Shown here in pieces: positions 42,699 to 50,872 of a stretch of DNA of 59,047 bases. The number at the start of each line of letters is the position of its first letter. Positions within the stretch are counted from its first letter, which is position 1. This DNA is from an uncultured Legionella sp. GTDB taxonomy: Bacteria; Pseudomonadota; Gammaproteobacteria; Legionellales; Legionellaceae. Both the position numbers and the translations under genes were made by a program. Location of the stretch: positions 1 to 59,047 of the forward strand of contig CAIRCS010000003.1 of assembly GCA_903877115.1 (NCBI GenBank), read 5' to 3'. Below the pieces are notes generated by a model. It saw only the letters and a list, made by a program, of their open reading frames with translations, did not search any database and was not told the origin of the DNA.

Positions 42699-44153
42699 AT
42701 GCGACTAAAAAAGACACAGCTCACAAGAAATAAATTACTACTTGTTTTAATCGGTTTTTTTGGGGTGAGTTTCATTACTCCTGCTTCGGGAGAAAATATA
42801 AAGTCAAATGTATCCCAATCTCTTGCCTCAGCCTCAATAACCGATGTGTCTAATAAAGTAGATGTAAAGCCTGTCGCTGAAGATACGGAAATAAGCGATC
42901 GGATTGAAAAGATACTTAATGCAACAACCTGGTATGAAAATCCAGAGGTAGCAGTCAAAAATGGGGTTGTGTTTTTAAAAGGTAAAACTAAAACGAAAGA
43001 ACATAAAACATGGGCTGAATCCTTGGGAAAAAATACCCAGGATGTTGTGGCTGTTGTTAATCAAATAGAGATCACTGCTTCATCAATTTGGGATATGAGC
43101 ACCTTGGTAAGTACTGGATTCAAAGAGCAGTGGCAGAATTTTCTAAGAAGTATACCGATACTTATTTTATCCTGTTTAATTCTAATATTTTTCTGGGTTA
43201 TCGCGTTAATAGCAACAACGGCGAGTCGCAGATATTTAAATTCGCGAGAACTTCACCCCCTATTATCACTTGTAATATCTCGTGGAGTAGCTTTCTTATG
43301 TTTTCTTGTTGGAATTTATTTCATTTTGAAACTGTTAGGATTAACAAATATTGCGTTAACGATTCTCGGAGGAACTGGTGTATTGGGTATTATCTTAGGT
43401 ATCGCGTTTAAAAATATTACTGAGAATCTTTTGGCAAGTGTCTTGTTAAGCGTTCAAAATCCGTTTAAAAACGATGATTTGATTGAGGTTGCTGGCGTTA
43501 CAGGGTATGTTCAAGGATTAACCACGCGAGCAACCTTACTGATGACTCAAGACGGTCATGAGGTGCAAATTCCTAATGCCATTGTATACCAAAGTAATAT
43601 TTATAATTTTACAAGTAACCCCAAACGCAGGGAAACATTTTTAATTGAAATTTCCAGTGCAGGGTCTATTTCTGCAGCTCAAGAACTGGCTTTAAATACG
43701 CTTAAAAATCATACTGCTATTTTACAAGAGCCTGAACCTTTGGTTCTAGTCAATAGTTTAACATCGGGCAATGTCGTTTTGTGCATTTATTTTTGGTTGG
43801 ATGGAAGCCAATATAATTGGCTAAAAGTTAAATCATCAGCAATTCGTTTGCTGAAGCGAGCATTTCAAGACGCAGAAATTCAGATTCCAGGAGCTGAAAT
43901 AAAAATAAACATTGCAAATGAAGCTTATCTTCCAGAAAACAAATCCAAACATGAAGCAATAAATAAGCCTCCATCTATAAATGAGGAATCACAAACCTTA
44001 GTCACGCAAGCAGAGGGGGAGCTAGGCAGCGACATGAATGATATTCAAAAGCAGGCACAACAATCAAAGATTATTACTAAAGAGAACAATCTTTTAACGC
44101 CATCAAAAAAAACACCGCAGCTTAAACCTCTAAGTGGGGAAAGGACTCTGTGA
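42699..44153 (+). CDS. BON-domain mechanosensitive channel (MscS family)
   Basis: The 484-residue protein has a signal-like start to about residue 32. A BON domain follows at about 65-130 (ISDRIEKILNATTWYENPEV, VFLKGKTKTKEHKTWAESL). Three membrane helices follow, then the MscS pore helix and beta domain (TILGGTGVLGIILGIAFKNI; NPFKNDDLIEVAGVTGYVQG). The tail after 400 is long and polar. MscS channels release solutes on hypo-osmotic shock from the inner membrane. The BON domain in front would lie in the periplasm. No operon partner is visible. Confidence 0.9.
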   Translation: MRLKKTQLTRNKLLLVLIGFFGVSFITPASGENIKSNVSQSLASASITDVSNKVDVKPVAEDTEISDRIEKILNATTWYENPEVAVKNGVVFLKGKTKTKEHKTWAESLGKNTQDVVAVVNQIEITASSIWDMSTLVSTGFKEQWQNFLRSIPILILSCLILIFFWVIALIATTASRRYLNSRELHPLLSLVISRGVAFLCFLVGIYFILKLLGLTNIALTILGGTGVLGIILGIAFKNITENLLASVLLSVQNPFKNDDLIEVAGVTGYVQGLTTRATLLMTQDGHEVQIPNAIVYQSNIYNFTSNPKRRETFLIEISSAGSISAAQELALNTLKNHTAILQEPEPLVLVNSLTSGNVVLCIYFWLDGSQYNWLKVKSSAIRLLKRAFQDAEIQIPGAEIKINIANEAYLPENKSKHEAINKPPSINEESQTLVTQAEGELGSDMNDIQKQAQQSKIITKENNLLTPSKKTPQLKPLSGERTL

Positions 44154-44186
44154 AAACGATACTAACGCTTCTTTTAAGTAAATGAT

Positions 44187-44497
44187 TCAGAGACAGACCG
44201 CTTTTAAAGTTTGAACTGGCGCGCGACTCAGCTTGCTTTTCCCCCAATCAGCAAACTCATATCCAATCCCTACTTGCCAGTGTTGATTTATAACTCGTTG
44301 CACACCAGCACCTAATGTGTAGGTAAAGGCCGTTTCTGTGTTTGAAGAAAAATTAGCATTCGGTAGAGCCTCGAAAATAGTGGGTGTATTATTAAAAGAA
44401 TACGCATGGTTAAACACCGAGAATCCCGCTTATCCATGGGGTTAACCAGTAGCCTCTATCTGCCAATAGCTTACCTTTTAGGACTTGACCCTGAAAG
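44187..44497 (-). pseudogene. Outer-membrane beta-barrel protein, C-terminal remnant with frameshift
   Basis: The frame 44417-44187 gives NHAYSFNNTPTIFEALPNA, TLGAGVQRVINQHWQVGIGY and FADWGKSKLSR, the last strands of a small Legionella/Coxiella-type barrel protein. Upstream, in the neighbouring frame, GKLLADRGYWLTPWISG continues the same protein, so a single-base shift near 44415 breaks it. The natural end (a further beta-strand ending in an aromatic residue) is also lost. The N-terminal half is absent. Confidence 0.7.
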
Positions 44498-44825
44498 CAT
44501 TCCTAATAAAGCAATTTTTTTCATCAATACCCCATGTAATTCAGTTACTCGCTCATGTCGTGTGGAGGTCGTTTAGAGCAAAATAGCTGATAATGAAATC
44601 ACCAACTGCTCGTGAACAAAGTGGTCGCAGGCGATGCTTATCCTGTTATAATTCACGGGGAAGATGTTTTTTTATGTCCTGAAACACGTGAGTTTTGATA
44701 CTTCAACCGCGTTATATCACTCTTTATGACACCCACCTATCCCCTAATTAAGGCATCCGTTGGTGTTGCCCCGTGTTTTTGAGCCGTAAGCAAATAACGC
44801 CTGCGTTAATTCATATGGTTAGCGG
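44498..44825. other. Gap without a recognisable gene
   Basis: About 330 bases between the barrel remnant and the end of the GH45-like gene. No open frame, hairpin or repeat could be supported. It may be further debris of the barrel gene region. Confidence 0.45.
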
Positions 44826-45965
44826 CTAGGACCCCAGATAGGAGGCTTCGCAGCCCAGTAGTTTTCCATTTTCACAAGTACACCAATTGGCAGCGTTCCC
44901 GCAGCTGATGCATTGACTTTTAGATTCATTACAAGATCCACTTCCACTGGATTGTCCTTGATTCCAAGAGCAAAACCCTCCTGAGAAGCTGGCGTTTTCA
45001 GTACAGTAATTAGTACCGGTTAGGATCGGTGCTACGAGACTGGCAGAAATAGACGCTTCATAATTGGTTACTGTATTGGTTGTATTGCCGCAGTAGCCAG
45101 AAGAGGGGGTTTTACAATCTTGCATCTGAGTCGTGGTGACATTTTTGATACTGCTTGTTTGAAAGTCTTCATCAGTAAGTTGGCTCAAATTACGGATGGG
45201 TTGATTGCCAATTGTGGTAATGCTGCTTGATAATTGCAGTCCTGTGATCTGGGTTAAGGTCGTTGGGCAAGTAACGGGTACTACGGTCACATGCTCAAAA
45301 TTTTGGGTATTAAACCCACTTATTTCAGAAGAAGAAAATGTACAGGCATTCATCAGTGTATCTTTCGCAGTATGTGGCTCACCCGCGTAACTTACTACAT
45401 AGTCGCTGCTTATCGTGTTGTAATTATTAAAATAAGTACTACAATCTTTTGCGTTTTGAATGTGATCAGCCCAATTTACACTGTCAACAGTCCCCCAAAA
45501 TTGGGCGCATTGTGCAGGGAACGCACCTGATCCGCCGCCTGGCAAATAAATATCAAATGAATTGGGGTTGGCACCAATATTGACGGACTGAAAAATCATA
45601 TAAGGATAATTGAGTTTGTCGTTAAATTTTAAAGCGAAGCAAAAGCCATTGATTTGATTACAGCCACCAGAACAATTTGGTATACCTAATTGATCACCAA
45701 TCGCTGCGGTACCCACACCATAAACCATATTTTTCGTGGTAAACATGGAAGGTAAAACCTGTGACGCAATGTCTAATTCAACTGCTCGTTGCATAGCCCA
45801 GGAGCCGAGGAGCGTTTCGGGGGTTGCATAATTATCGGATGTGACACAAACATTGCCTTGCGGTGCTGATCCATAAGGAAAACTAGCGTCTAATGTTGTG
45901 GTAGCCTGAGCACAAGGGATCAGAAGGATTGTACAGAATGTGATGACGATTTGCTTGATAGGCAT
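44826..45965 (-). CDS. Secreted protein resembling GH45 endoglucanase/expansin fold
   Basis: The 379-residue protein has a signal peptide (MPIKQIVITFCTILLIPCAQA). Residues about 75-180 follow the second half of glycoside hydrolase family 45. MVYGVGTAA matches the family LAYGFAA, GCNQINGFCFALKF the C-C-ACYxLTF block, and NPNSFDIYLPGGGSGAFPAQ the NxFDxxxPGGGxGxFxGC block; D138 would be the catalytic acid. The first catalytic Asp of GH45 (YWDCC) is not obvious. Residues 200-330 are Thr/Ser/Asn-rich and unassigned, and the last 50 are Cys-rich (CNESKSQCISCGNAANWCTC), possibly a small binding module. AGGA lies 7 bases before the ATG. Cellulose or cell-wall binding is an inference. Confidence 0.6.
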   Translation of the reverse strand: MPIKQIVITFCTILLIPCAQATTTLDASFPYGSAPQGNVCVTSDNYATPETLLGSWAMQRAVELDIASQVLPSMFTTKNMVYGVGTAAIGDQLGIPNCSGGCNQINGFCFALKFNDKLNYPYMIFQSVNIGANPNSFDIYLPGGGSGAFPAQCAQFWGTVDSVNWADHIQNAKDCSTYFNNYNTISSDYVVSYAGEPHTAKDTLMNACTFSSSEISGFNTQNFEHVTVVPVTCPTTLTQITGLQLSSSITTIGNQPIRNLSQLTDEDFQTSSIKNVTTTQMQDCKTPSSGYCGNTTNTVTNYEASISASLVAPILTGTNYCTENASFSGGFCSWNQGQSSGSGSCNESKSQCISCGNAANWCTCENGKLLGCEASYLGS

Positions 45966-46308
45966 GATAGTCCTGATCTGTGTTAGAAGTTTGTTTTAGT
46001 ATAGATGATGTTTTTGAAAAAAAAACAATAAATCCTCATAAGGGGATTAATGATTAGAAAGTCTGCAACGATGCCGCTGAATCCACGGGTGCCGCAATAA
46101 TACCCACCATGCTGAGATTCATTTCGAGTTAATATCTGGAGACCAAATTAACTCAAATTGCTCAATAAAAAAGAGGCAATTGGCTTGACAGATTTAGGGT
46201 ATGTTAAGTACAGAATCCCTAGGAAGAGCACATGAAGAGGCGGTGCTTAAAAACACTTTATTTGAATCATTGTTTCATCACACAGGGGGGCAGCCCTCAT
46301 ACTATCTT
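45966..46308. other. Gap between two secreted-protein genes
   Basis: About 340 bases. On the minus strand a TATACT hexamer at 46003-45998 could be the -10 box of the GH45-like gene. A plus-strand frame begins at 46201 but runs mostly opposite the next gene and looks spurious. Nothing else was found. Confidence 0.4.
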
Positions 46309-46761
46309 TTACGGATGAAGTTCCCAAGTAACCTCATGGCTTCTGCCATATACATTATTACACCGGCTTGTATTAAAACTGACTTCCATGTTTTTAGAGT
46401 CTACAATGGCGCTGAGAGTCTTATCTGTTTTCATGACAGTAGGTTGCTGCATATGTGTCGTCGTGAAAAAAGTAACTTCCTTATCGTCACCACATTCATA
46501 AGAAAGCAGACATCCTGCTTCTAAGAACCTATCAATCTGACTGTTTGTCATCTCAAATTGAGCTTGCTGCCCCCGAAAAACAACCTCAGGTATTTGGGAG
46601 TGCTCAGTCAATTTTCCGTATAGAATATACTGCTTTTTTAAAACACAGTCCGCCGAACCAGTGTTTTTGATATGTACTTTGTATAGACGGCAACCTTCTC
46701 CCCAAGCGTTTACCATAGCCGAGAAAGCACACAAGGTAATGATGGCTATTATTTTTTTCAT
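46309..46761 (-). CDS. Small secreted protein of unknown function
   Basis: The protein of 150 residues has a clear signal peptide (MKKIIAIITLCAFSAMVNAWG) and a mature part of about 130 residues with several cysteines (GCRLYKV, SADCVLKKQ, GCLLSYECGDDK, SRCNNVYG) that could form disulfides in the periplasm or outside. The beta-rich pattern (YKVHIKNTG, PEVVFRGQQAQFEM) suggests a small immunoglobulin-like or sandwich domain. No family is recognised. I chose the ATG at 46761 because it begins the signal peptide; an in-frame ATG lies 21 bases upstream. Confidence 0.65.
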   Translation of the reverse strand: MKKIIAIITLCAFSAMVNAWGEGCRLYKVHIKNTGSADCVLKKQYILYGKLTEHSQIPEVVFRGQQAQFEMTNSQIDRFLEAGCLLSYECGDDKEVTFFTTTHMQQPTVMKTDKTLSAIVDSKNMEVSFNTSRCNNVYGRSHEVTWELHP

Positions 46762-47130
46762 AAAAATTTTTTGTGAACCCATTGATTAAACCAATTGCGC
46801 ATATTTTGCGCCATTTCTTCTGTGTAGTCAAGAATCCCGCCTGCCATATCATTGCCCTAATATTCCTATTTTCATATTGCTTTCCTTAACTTGGGTTACA
46901 TTTTTATAGGTTATAAATTACCAGAAATTTAGTGAATAACAAAGGCTGATATTAGGGGCTGTGGACAGTTTATCTTAAGCAGCCCTGGAGCCAGTGGATA
47001 AGCTGCGGGACGCATGCATCTGAGTTGTCAACAAGATTGAGCCACTTTCAGGATGACGTGTAGGCGTGCAAGCTTTACATTGACTCATCCGACTATACCA
47101 TCTAAATTGAAGCTTATTTTGGGTGTGAGG

Positions 47131-47249
47131 TAACTCCCCCAGGTACGTCATCCTGAACGCAGTGAAGGATCTCCTGAGGTCGGCACGGTGCTTAATTCTG
47201 AGATCCTTCGCGCAAAAAACGCGCTAAGGATGACGTGCCTGGGGAGTTA
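47131..47249. repeat. 119-bp palindromic MITE-like element
   Basis: The ends are inverted: TAACTCCCCCAGGTACGTCA (47131-47150) faces TGACGTGCCTGGGGAGTTA (47231-47249). Inside, GTGAAGGATCTC pairs with GAGATCCTTCGC. The whole element folds into one long hairpin with a short unpaired centre. It carries no gene. The rest of the 46762-47283 gap contains two DnaA-box-like hexamers near 46968 and 46995 but no gene. Confidence 0.8.
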
Positions 47250-47283
47250 TGATGTCAGATGCATTTTCAACGGAGTGATAATT

Positions 47284-48342
47284 ATGATAAAAACCAGATC
47301 TTACGCAGGGTTTAGCGCTGATTCTCCTTTAAAGTTTTACGAATTTAATCGGCGTGAGCTCGGCGAGCATGATGTGCATATTAAAATAAAATACTGCGGT
47401 ATCTGTCACTCAGATATTCACACAGTGCGCAATGAATGGGGCGGTGCTGTCTATCCTTTGGTCCCTGGGCATGAAATTGTGGGGGTGGTTGAAAAGGTAG
47501 GCGCCAAAGTCACCCGCTATCAACCGGGTGCTACAGTGGGCGTTGGTTGTATGGTGGGGTCTTGTGGGCATTGCCAACCTTGTAAAGATCATAAAGAGCA
47601 ACGTTGCGACAAAAGTGTCTTTACCTACAATAGTGTCGAACAAGATGGGCAAACGACCAAAGGAGGATATTCTGATAATATTGTGGTCCACGAAGATTTT
47701 GTACTGAGTGTTCCGGACAATTTAGATCTTGCGGCTGCTGCGCCTTTGTTATGCGCCGGGATTACTACCTACTCTCCTCTCAAATATTGGAAAGTTGGCA
47801 AATCAGATAAAGTCGGGGTGATCGGTCTGGGTGGTTTAGGGCATATGGCGGTCAAATTAGCCAGTTCTATGGGTGCACAGGTCGTTGTGTTGTCAACTTC
47901 TCCTGAGAAAAAGGCAGCGGCTCTTAAAATGGGGGCGCATGAGGTCATTATTTCTAGCCAATTAGAGGAAGTGCAAAAACATCTGAATTCTTTTGATTTT
48001 ATGATTGATACGGTTTCAGCACCCCATGATGTGAATTTATATTTAGATTTGCTCAAGCCAGAAAAAACGTTATGCATGGTGGGTATTTCGCCACAACCCC
48101 ATCCGGTCTCTTCCAAGAGCCTGATTTTTAAGCAAAAAAACCTGAGTGGTTCGTTGATTGGTGGTATTGCTGAAACCCAAGAAATGTTAAATTATTGCGG
48201 CAAACACCAGATTGAATGCGATATTGAAATCATTCCAATTCAAAAAATTAATGAAGCTTATGAGCGTGTTATGCGCGGAGATGTTCAGTATCGCTTCGTA
48301 ATTGATATGCAATCATTGCAAGATGACCATTTGCCGGTATAA
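47284..48342 (+). CDS. Zinc-dependent alcohol dehydrogenase (YahK/cinnamyl-alcohol type)
   Basis: The 352-residue medium-chain dehydrogenase has catalytic zinc ligands in CGICHSDIH and PGHEIVG. The four-cysteine structural zinc site is in CMVGSCGHCQPCKDHKEQRC and the coenzyme motif is GVIGLGGLGHMAVKLA. The Ser after the fingerprint (STSPEK) suggests NADPH. The family reduces aldehydes such as cinnamaldehyde and shorter substrates. The ATG at 47284 has GGAG 9 bases upstream; a longer frame would start inside the palindromic repeat. A cytochrome c gene follows 35 bases later. Confidence 0.92.
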   Translation: MIKTRSYAGFSADSPLKFYEFNRRELGEHDVHIKIKYCGICHSDIHTVRNEWGGAVYPLVPGHEIVGVVEKVGAKVTRYQPGATVGVGCMVGSCGHCQPCKDHKEQRCDKSVFTYNSVEQDGQTTKGGYSDNIVVHEDFVLSVPDNLDLAAAAPLLCAGITTYSPLKYWKVGKSDKVGVIGLGGLGHMAVKLASSMGAQVVVLSTSPEKKAAALKMGAHEVIISSQLEEVQKHLNSFDFMIDTVSAPHDVNLYLDLLKPEKTLCMVGISPQPHPVSSKSLIFKQKNLSGSLIGGIAETQEMLNYCGKHQIECDIEIIPIQKINEAYERVMRGDVQYRFVIDMQSLQDDHLPV

Positions 48343-48377
48343 AATGGCGATTTTGTATCCTTCTTCAAGGGGACATT

Positions 48378-49670
48378 TTGGATTTTTTGCCAACAATAAG
48401 AATATGCACGATTTGTCTGATTGTTTCCGCTATGTGGTTGCCAACGACGTGGGCTGCTGCTGAGCGCAAACCGGTCTCTGCGCCAGAAACTAAGCAAGTT
48501 TTGGAGGTGGTGGATGGCTATTATGCCGCTTATCCGCCAACCAGCCCGGGAAAAGATGCAGAAGAAGAGGCGCTTATTCGTCAGGGAGAGTATTTGGCGA
48601 AAGCGGGCGATTGTATCGCTTGTCATACCAATGTTCATGGGCGTACGCCAGCTTATGCGGGCAGACTACCCATCGCAACGCCGTTCGGGACGTTTTATAG
48701 CCCCAATATTACACCAGACAATGAAACAGGGATTGGTGCGTGGACACAATCAGATTTTGTGCGGGCGCTGAGAGAAGGTCATGGACCGCATGGCGAAAAT
48801 TATTTTCCAGTGTATCCTTTTGTTTATTTTGCGAATATTACTGAGGAAGATGCGCTAAAATTATATGCGTATTTTCGGCATATTCCTGCTGTTCATTTAG
48901 AAAATCGTTCTTTGCCCTTCCCGTTTAGTCTTCCAGGGGCACGTTTTACTTTGTGGGGCTGGAATTTGTTGTTTTTCTACCCTAATACCAGATTTTCGCC
49001 CGATCCGGAGCAAGATGAGGCCTGGAATCGAGGAAAATATTTGGTCGATGGCTTAGGGCACTGCAGTATGTGTCATACGCCGTTGAATCCATTGGGGTCA
49101 CCCATTAACCGGTATTATTTAAATGGTGGTTTTATTGATGGGTATTGGGCGCCTAATATTAATAAAGTTGGATTAGAAGGTATTAGTGAGGATGATATTG
49201 CGGATGTTTTTGCTAAAAACCAGCTTTTGAACCACGCGGGTCCCGTAGCCGGACCGATGTCAGAGGTGAACCATGATAGCTTGCGGTATTTGACCCGCGA
49301 AGACCAATTGGCGATTGCTCATTATTTGAAAACTGTTGAAAGCGAAGATCAGTATGCGGTGCCGCCGTTGGCAAAAAACCAATCTGCTTCAAGTCGTGGC
49401 AATCAAGTGTACACGCAGGTTTGTAGTATTTGCCATCAACGAGGTGAGATGAGCGCGCCTATCATTGGGATTGCTGCAAATTGGTACCAACGGGCACAAG
49501 AGTCAGGGTTAAAAGGCTTATATAAGCACGCTATCGAAGGTTATAACAGCATGCCCATCAAAGGGGCTTGCGTGTCTTGCAATGATGATGATATCAAAGC
49601 AGCCGTCGATTTTATTCTTGACAGTTCGTTAACGCGCGCGCAACGAATCAATTTAGCAGCAGATCAATAA
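48378..49670 (+). CDS. Tri-haem cytochrome c (alcohol-dehydrogenase cytochrome subunit type)
   Basis: The 430-residue exported protein has a signal peptide to about residue 27 and three haem-binding motifs: CIACH near 75, CSMCH near 225 and CSICH near 350. Each sits in a cytochrome c domain with a following Met ligand. The layout matches the cytochrome subunit of periplasmic alcohol and gluconate dehydrogenases (AdhB-like). The start is TTG with AGGGGA 5 bases upstream. Its stop overlaps ctaC by one base, so it probably passes electrons to the oxidase encoded next. No quinoprotein dehydrogenase gene is nearby. Confidence 0.88.
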   Translation: MDFLPTIRICTICLIVSAMWLPTTWAAAERKPVSAPETKQVLEVVDGYYAAYPPTSPGKDAEEEALIRQGEYLAKAGDCIACHTNVHGRTPAYAGRLPIATPFGTFYSPNITPDNETGIGAWTQSDFVRALREGHGPHGENYFPVYPFVYFANITEEDALKLYAYFRHIPAVHLENRSLPFPFSLPGARFTLWGWNLLFFYPNTRFSPDPEQDEAWNRGKYLVDGLGHCSMCHTPLNPLGSPINRYYLNGGFIDGYWAPNINKVGLEGISEDDIADVFAKNQLLNHAGPVAGPMSEVNHDSLRYLTREDQLAIAHYLKTVESEDQYAVPPLAKNQSASSRGNQVYTQVCSICHQRGEMSAPIIGIAANWYQRAQESGLKGLYKHAIEGYNSMPIKGACVSCNDDDIKAAVDFILDSSLTRAQRINLAADQ

Positions 49671-50872
49671 TGGGGACCCAGATGCGGAACAGATTAATAA
49701 TATTACTAGGACTCATTGCAGCGATATGTTGTGTGCCAGTCGCGTTTGCCACGGATGGTTGGCAAATGAATATGTACCGTGGCGTGACTCCGATTTCACG
49801 TGAGATTTATGATCTGCATGTGATTGCGATGTATGTATGTGCTGGGATTGGGGTGGTTGTATTTGGTGTGATGATTTATGCACTAATTTATCATCGTAAA
49901 TCACGTGGTCATCAAGCGGCAGAATTCCATGAAAATTTAAAATTAGAAATTTTTTGGACCGTTATTCCTTTTATCATTTTGATTGCGCTGGCGGTTCCTG
50001 CTACCAAAGTTTTGATCCGGATGGACAATGTTGATAATGCGGATTTGACAATCAAAGTCGTCGGCTATCAATGGAAATGGCAATATCAATATTTGAAAGA
50101 AGATATCCATTTTTATAGTAATTTGGCTACATCTTATGATGCAATTCATAATCGTGCGCCCAAAACTGAATGGTATTTGTTGGAAGTGGATCGTCCTTTG
50201 GTCGTGCCCGTTCATAAAAAAATTCGCTTTTTGGTCACTTCGAATGATGTGATTCATTCATGGTGGGTACCTGAATTAGGCGTGAAACGGGATGCTATTC
50301 CAGGGTTTATGCATGAGGCGTGGGCCAAAATAGATAAGCCAGGCACTTACCGCGGTCAATGTACGGAACTATGTGGTATTTACCATGGTTTTATGCCGAT
50401 AGTAGTCAAAGCAGTGCCGCAAGAAGAATACGATGCTTGGGTAAAAACCCAACAAGAGCAGCAAACAGCCCTTGCCAAGCAACAAGATGAAGAGCATCCG
50501 AATATGACACGGGATGAGTTGATGACTTTGGGTAAGCAAAAATATCAACAGTTGTGTACCGCCTGTCATTTGTCTACAGGCCTAGGGATGCCGCCGGTGT
50601 ATCCAGCATTGAAAGGCAGTTCTATTGCGGTCGGCCATCCCATTTCAAGGCAAATCCAGCTTATTTTAAATGGTGTTACAGGTTCCGCCATGCAGGCATA
50701 TGGGGATCAGTTGACCGATGAGGAGCTTGCAGGCGTGGTGACGTATGTGCGCAATTCCTGGAAAAATAATACCAATGATTTGGTTCAGCCCAATGATGTA
50801 CGCAAAGTTCGGCAGGATCAGAAGATCCAACCTACTATGGTTAAAAAAGCGCGAGCCGGAGGTTTTCAATGA
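49670..50872 (+). CDS. ctaC: Cytochrome c oxidase subunit II with fused cytochrome c domain
   Basis: The 400-residue protein has a signal peptide, two membrane helices (residues about 45-70 and 95-120) and a CuA domain with HSWWVPELGVK and CTELCGIYHGFM supplying the copper ligands. A C-terminal cytochrome c domain (CTACHLSTGLGMPPVYP) completes the caa3-type form. It accepts electrons on the periplasmic side and passes them to subunit I. The ATG at 49670 or the one at 49682 could be used. The stop overlaps ctaD by four bases. Confidence 0.95.
   Translation: MGTQMRNRLIILLGLIAAICCVPVAFATDGWQMNMYRGVTPISREIYDLHVIAMYVCAGIGVVVFGVMIYALIYHRKSRGHQAAEFHENLKLEIFWTVIPFIILIALAVPATKVLIRMDNVDNADLTIKVVGYQWKWQYQYLKEDIHFYSNLATSYDAIHNRAPKTEWYLLEVDRPLVVPVHKKIRFLVTSNDVIHSWWVPELGVKRDAIPGFMHEAWAKIDKPGTYRGQCTELCGIYHGFMPIVVKAVPQEEYDAWVKTQQEQQTALAKQQDEEHPNMTRDELMTLGKQKYQQLCTACHLSTGLGMPPVYPALKGSSIAVGHPISRQIQLILNGVTGSAMQAYGDQLTDEELAGVVTYVRNSWKNNTNDLVQPNDVRKVRQDQKIQPTMVKKARAGGFQ

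Noticed and set aside
46201..46524. Plus-strand frame opposite the small secreted protein gene
   Set aside because: The minus-strand gene has a clear signal peptide and cysteine pattern; this frame has no recognisable feature.
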